NCBI GenBank assembly: GCA_021827445.1
Contig: JAKAVW010000139.1
Location: forward strand, 1-7,791
Source: Pseudomonadota bacterium
GTDB lineage: Bacteria > Pseudomonadota > Gammaproteobacteria > Acidithiobacillales > Acidithiobacillaceae
Direction: 5' to 3'
Length of the DNA: 7,791 nt
The notes under the pieces were generated by a model. It searched no databases and was not told the DNA's origin. It saw only the letters and a program-made list of their open reading frames with translations. The first letter of the stretch is position 1. Each line of letters starts with the position of its first letter. Positions 5,738 through 7,791 of the stretch are shown here, in pieces. A program made the position numbers and the translations under genes.

Positions 5738-7791
5738 TTAAAAATCAATTCGGTAAAATATATTGGCGCCATTTTGGGTGCCGCTCTCCGTCTGCAGTTC
5801 GATATGACGGGAAATCCGGTAGCGTAGGCGTGCCACGGTACCATTGCCCAGCACCGATTGTCCGACACTGAGATAAAGATCGGGGGTAAGATAATGGCCC
5901 AAGGTGACCATAGCACCCGCCAAGCCCGTCGCATTACCGTTCGAGCTTACGCCAACGTCAATACCGCTGCTACTCAGGCTATCGCCGAAGACTGCGGCGC
6001 GACTGGCAGAAAAGAGCGTACCTGCGGCGGCGGAAAGCAGTGCATCCTGACTGGTGAGACCGCTACTCGGGGTGCCCAGCACGAGATAGGAGAGAATATC
6101 TGTCTGGGACATGGAGGGCTTGGAGTAGAGCGCAACCTGAGGCACCTGCAGTGTACCAGTGACTTGTACGCCAGCCTCCACGGGGGTGTTGTCCACGGCG
6201 AAGCTAGAAGAACTTTTGATGGTACGTACCGCCAGCACGTCCAGGTTGGCTTGGTTCGCGGCACCGCGGAAAAGGATGAAACCACGCTGGAAGGTGAGAG
6301 TGTGCCCATAAATCGCATAATGGCCATCCACCATGCGCAACGTGCCATCGACTTGCGGACTTTGGCCATCGTGCATTTCTACCGCGAGGCTACCTACCAG
6401 CCGGGCACGTAGCCCGCTGATGACGACTCTCGCATCGTTCCCGAGGGTTACATGCACATTTACACCCAGGGCATGGCCACTGCTTTTGTGCACATTTTTC
6501 ACAAAAACGACATCGCTAGAGGGCTTTGGCCCGCTGAAATCCGTACCCAGTATACGCAGACGATTGGTGTGTATGTTTCCCTGAATATTGATTTTATTGC
6601 GGTTTCCTGAAATGCTCAGGTCGGGGCTGACCGCAGCCTCTACCTGCGGCAGATTGAGCGCCGTGAAGTTCTTCCCAGTGACATGGAGCGTAAAGTCATT
6701 CGCCTGCTGAAGTTCGACGATGCCCGTCCCGGATATTTGGCCAGAGCCGGAACTGGCTTGCAGTTGACTGATCCGCAACTCTTTTCCGTCTCCCACGAAT
6801 CGTGCATCCACACCATGAACATCCAAACCCGCCTGCGGGACGAAAAAGCCCAGACCCTGGAGCTGTGCCGTACCTGTCCACTGCGGATGTGCCCAACTGC
6901 CTAGAACTTGAGCGTCTATGGTCCCTTGCCCTTGCGGCTGAATCCGCAAACTCCCGATGGGGATGGCGGCAAAAAGTGGTGCACCTAAATGCGCCTTTAT
7001 TACGCCTTGTAACGGGGCATTGGTATCCCAGTGCCAAGGCAGCGCGAGTGTCGCGGGGCTGTGGAGGGTCACCTGGGCATTACCCCAGTCATTGGCAAGA
7101 CCGAGGTCAGCAGCAAGCGATAGGTCTTTCGGCAACCAATGGAGCTGACCAGTAAACGCTTGCAAAGAGAGGGTATGCGGTGTGCCTGCTTGCCGCCATT
7201 GCAATTCTGTTTTCTGAAAATCCCAATGACCTTCCACGTGGCATACCCCATGACACTGTGCTTGCAGATGGGCATTCAGAAAGCCGTGGAGCGACGCACC
7301 TTCTGTCTGCGTATGAAAATCTAGAGGTAGAGATTGCAGATCAAATCCCAGATCGGCCTGGTTCATGGCGGGGGTGTAGCGACCTTTCGCGGTAATCCGG
7401 GCACCAAACGTATCAGCGAAAGCCATTTTGCTGAGCGATCCGGTACCGTTATCCCATTGCAGGGTGGCTGGGTGGAGTAACTGCCAGTTTCCCAGAGGAG
7501 TGCTGGTCAGTGTGGCCTTCCCCAATTGCAGTCCCCACATATCGGTCTGATGAGATACCAGCCCGGCGACAGACAAACGGCTTTGCGGCCATTGCGCGTC
7601 CAGTCCTAGCGTAAACCGTGTTAATGGTCCTTGCGCATGGGCCTGCAGATCAATGCGGTGGCCAGCGTATGCCAGTCCCTTTACCTGGATCGTAGCCTGC
7701 AAGGCGTTCGTGGCGCGAAGTTCGGCCTGTGTTTTCAGTGTATTGATCTTTACACCACGATAGGCAAGCCCTTGTCCGGTGCCCTGGATTT
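5738..7791 (-). CDS. tamB: TamB, translocation and assembly module protein (5' partial)
   Basis: C-terminal part of TamB (DUF490), a long inner-membrane-anchored protein whose beta-taco spans the periplasm and, with TamA, serves outer-membrane protein assembly and phospholipid transport. About 683 residues are visible. The frame is open to the right edge: codons beyond 7702 read IQGTGQGLAYRGVKINTLK, so the TTG at 7700-7702 is not the start, and full TamB is usually well over 1,000 residues. The repetitive beta-strand character (alternating hydrophobic/polar, many Gly, Asn, Gln) runs throughout. The conserved end is clear: GTLRMVDGHYAIYGHTLTF, RGFILFRGAANQANLDV, QTDILSYLVLG, ending FYRIDF with terminal Phe. 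The signal anchor and any tamA neighbour would lie beyond the window. Downstream thiO starts 17 bp after the stop. Confidence 0.93.
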   Translation of the reverse strand, partial: IQGTGQGLAYRGVKINTLKTQAELRATNALQATIQVKGLAYAGHRIDLQAHAQGPLTRFTLGLDAQWPQSRLSVAGLVSHQTDMWGLQLGKATLTSTPLGNWQLLHPATLQWDNGTGSLSKMAFADTFGARITAKGRYTPAMNQADLGFDLQSLPLDFHTQTEGASLHGFLNAHLQAQCHGVCHVEGHWDFQKTELQWRQAGTPHTLSLQAFTGQLHWLPKDLSLAADLGLANDWGNAQVTLHSPATLALPWHWDTNAPLQGVIKAHLGAPLFAAIPIGSLRIQPQGQGTIDAQVLGSWAHPQWTGTAQLQGLGFFVPQAGLDVHGVDARFVGDGKELRISQLQASSGSGQISGTGIVELQQANDFTLHVTGKNFTALNLPQVEAAVSPDLSISGNRNKINIQGNIHTNRLRILGTDFSGPKPSSDVVFVKNVHKSSGHALGVNVHVTLGNDARVVISGLRARLVGSLAVEMHDGQSPQVDGTLRMVDGHYAIYGHTLTFQRGFILFRGAANQANLDVLAVRTIKSSSSFAVDNTPVEAGVQVTGTLQVPQVALYSKPSMSQTDILSYLVLGTPSSGLTSQDALLSAAAGTLFSASRAAVFGDSLSSSGIDVGVSSNGNATGLAGAMVTLGHYLTPDLYLSVGQSVLGNGTVARLRYRISRHIELQTESGTQNGANIFYRIDF

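Noticed and set aside
5858..6412. Plus-strand open frame of 184 codons
   Set aside because: Antisense to the highly conserved TamB C-terminal domain, with no recognisable protein features.
7700..7702. TTG as the start of tamB
   Set aside because: The frame stays open to the right edge with TamB-like sequence; this is an internal leucine codon.

Overview
The window is about 7.8 kb of a bacterial chromosome. Base composition is moderately GC-rich, and the gene content (an LPS/capsule-type nucleotide-sugar epimerase, an integral-membrane desaturase, thiO, tamB) points to a Gram-negative proteobacterium. My impression is Acidithiobacillus or a relative, but that is recognition of style rather than proof; no marker gene here settles it.

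Layout. Left, plus strand: the nearly complete end of a UDP-glucuronate 4-epimerase-type SDR protein (its start lies left of the window), then 16 bp later a 131-residue two-helix membrane protein that looks like a degenerate single-subunit ion-channel pore. These two probably share a transcript. Converging on them from the minus strand is a 373-residue fatty-acid desaturase with its own promoter, which sits inside a nested inverted repeat (2595-2639).

Middle, about 2700-3958: no intact gene. It is a small graveyard. On the minus strand lies a VIT1/CCC1-type iron/manganese transporter with at least three frameshifts and in-frame stops. Abutting it head to head on the plus strand is a frameshifted, truncated P-loop ATPase fragment, then a damaged DUF2283-type small ORF. 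Three of the lesions are exact short tandem duplications of 4, 6 and 8 bp. The graveyard ends about 50 bp from the 3' end of a tRNA-Lys(CTT) gene.

Right, all minus strand: tRNA-Lys with a strong promoter, a Fur-superfamily regulator of the Irr type (HHH motif, no cysteine zinc sites) with its own -10 box, glycine oxidase thiO (thiamine thiazole synthesis), and the C-terminal two-thirds or so of tamB, which runs off the right edge. The tamB stop and thiO start are 17 bp apart, so they are probably co-transcribed in the order tamB-thiO, with the regulator and tRNA downstream on separate promoters.

I find no CRISPR array, insertion sequence, phage gene or intact defence system. The most interesting items are the Irr-like regulator, the channel-like protein with an altered filter, the desaturase operator-like dyad, and the mode of decay in the pseudogene island.
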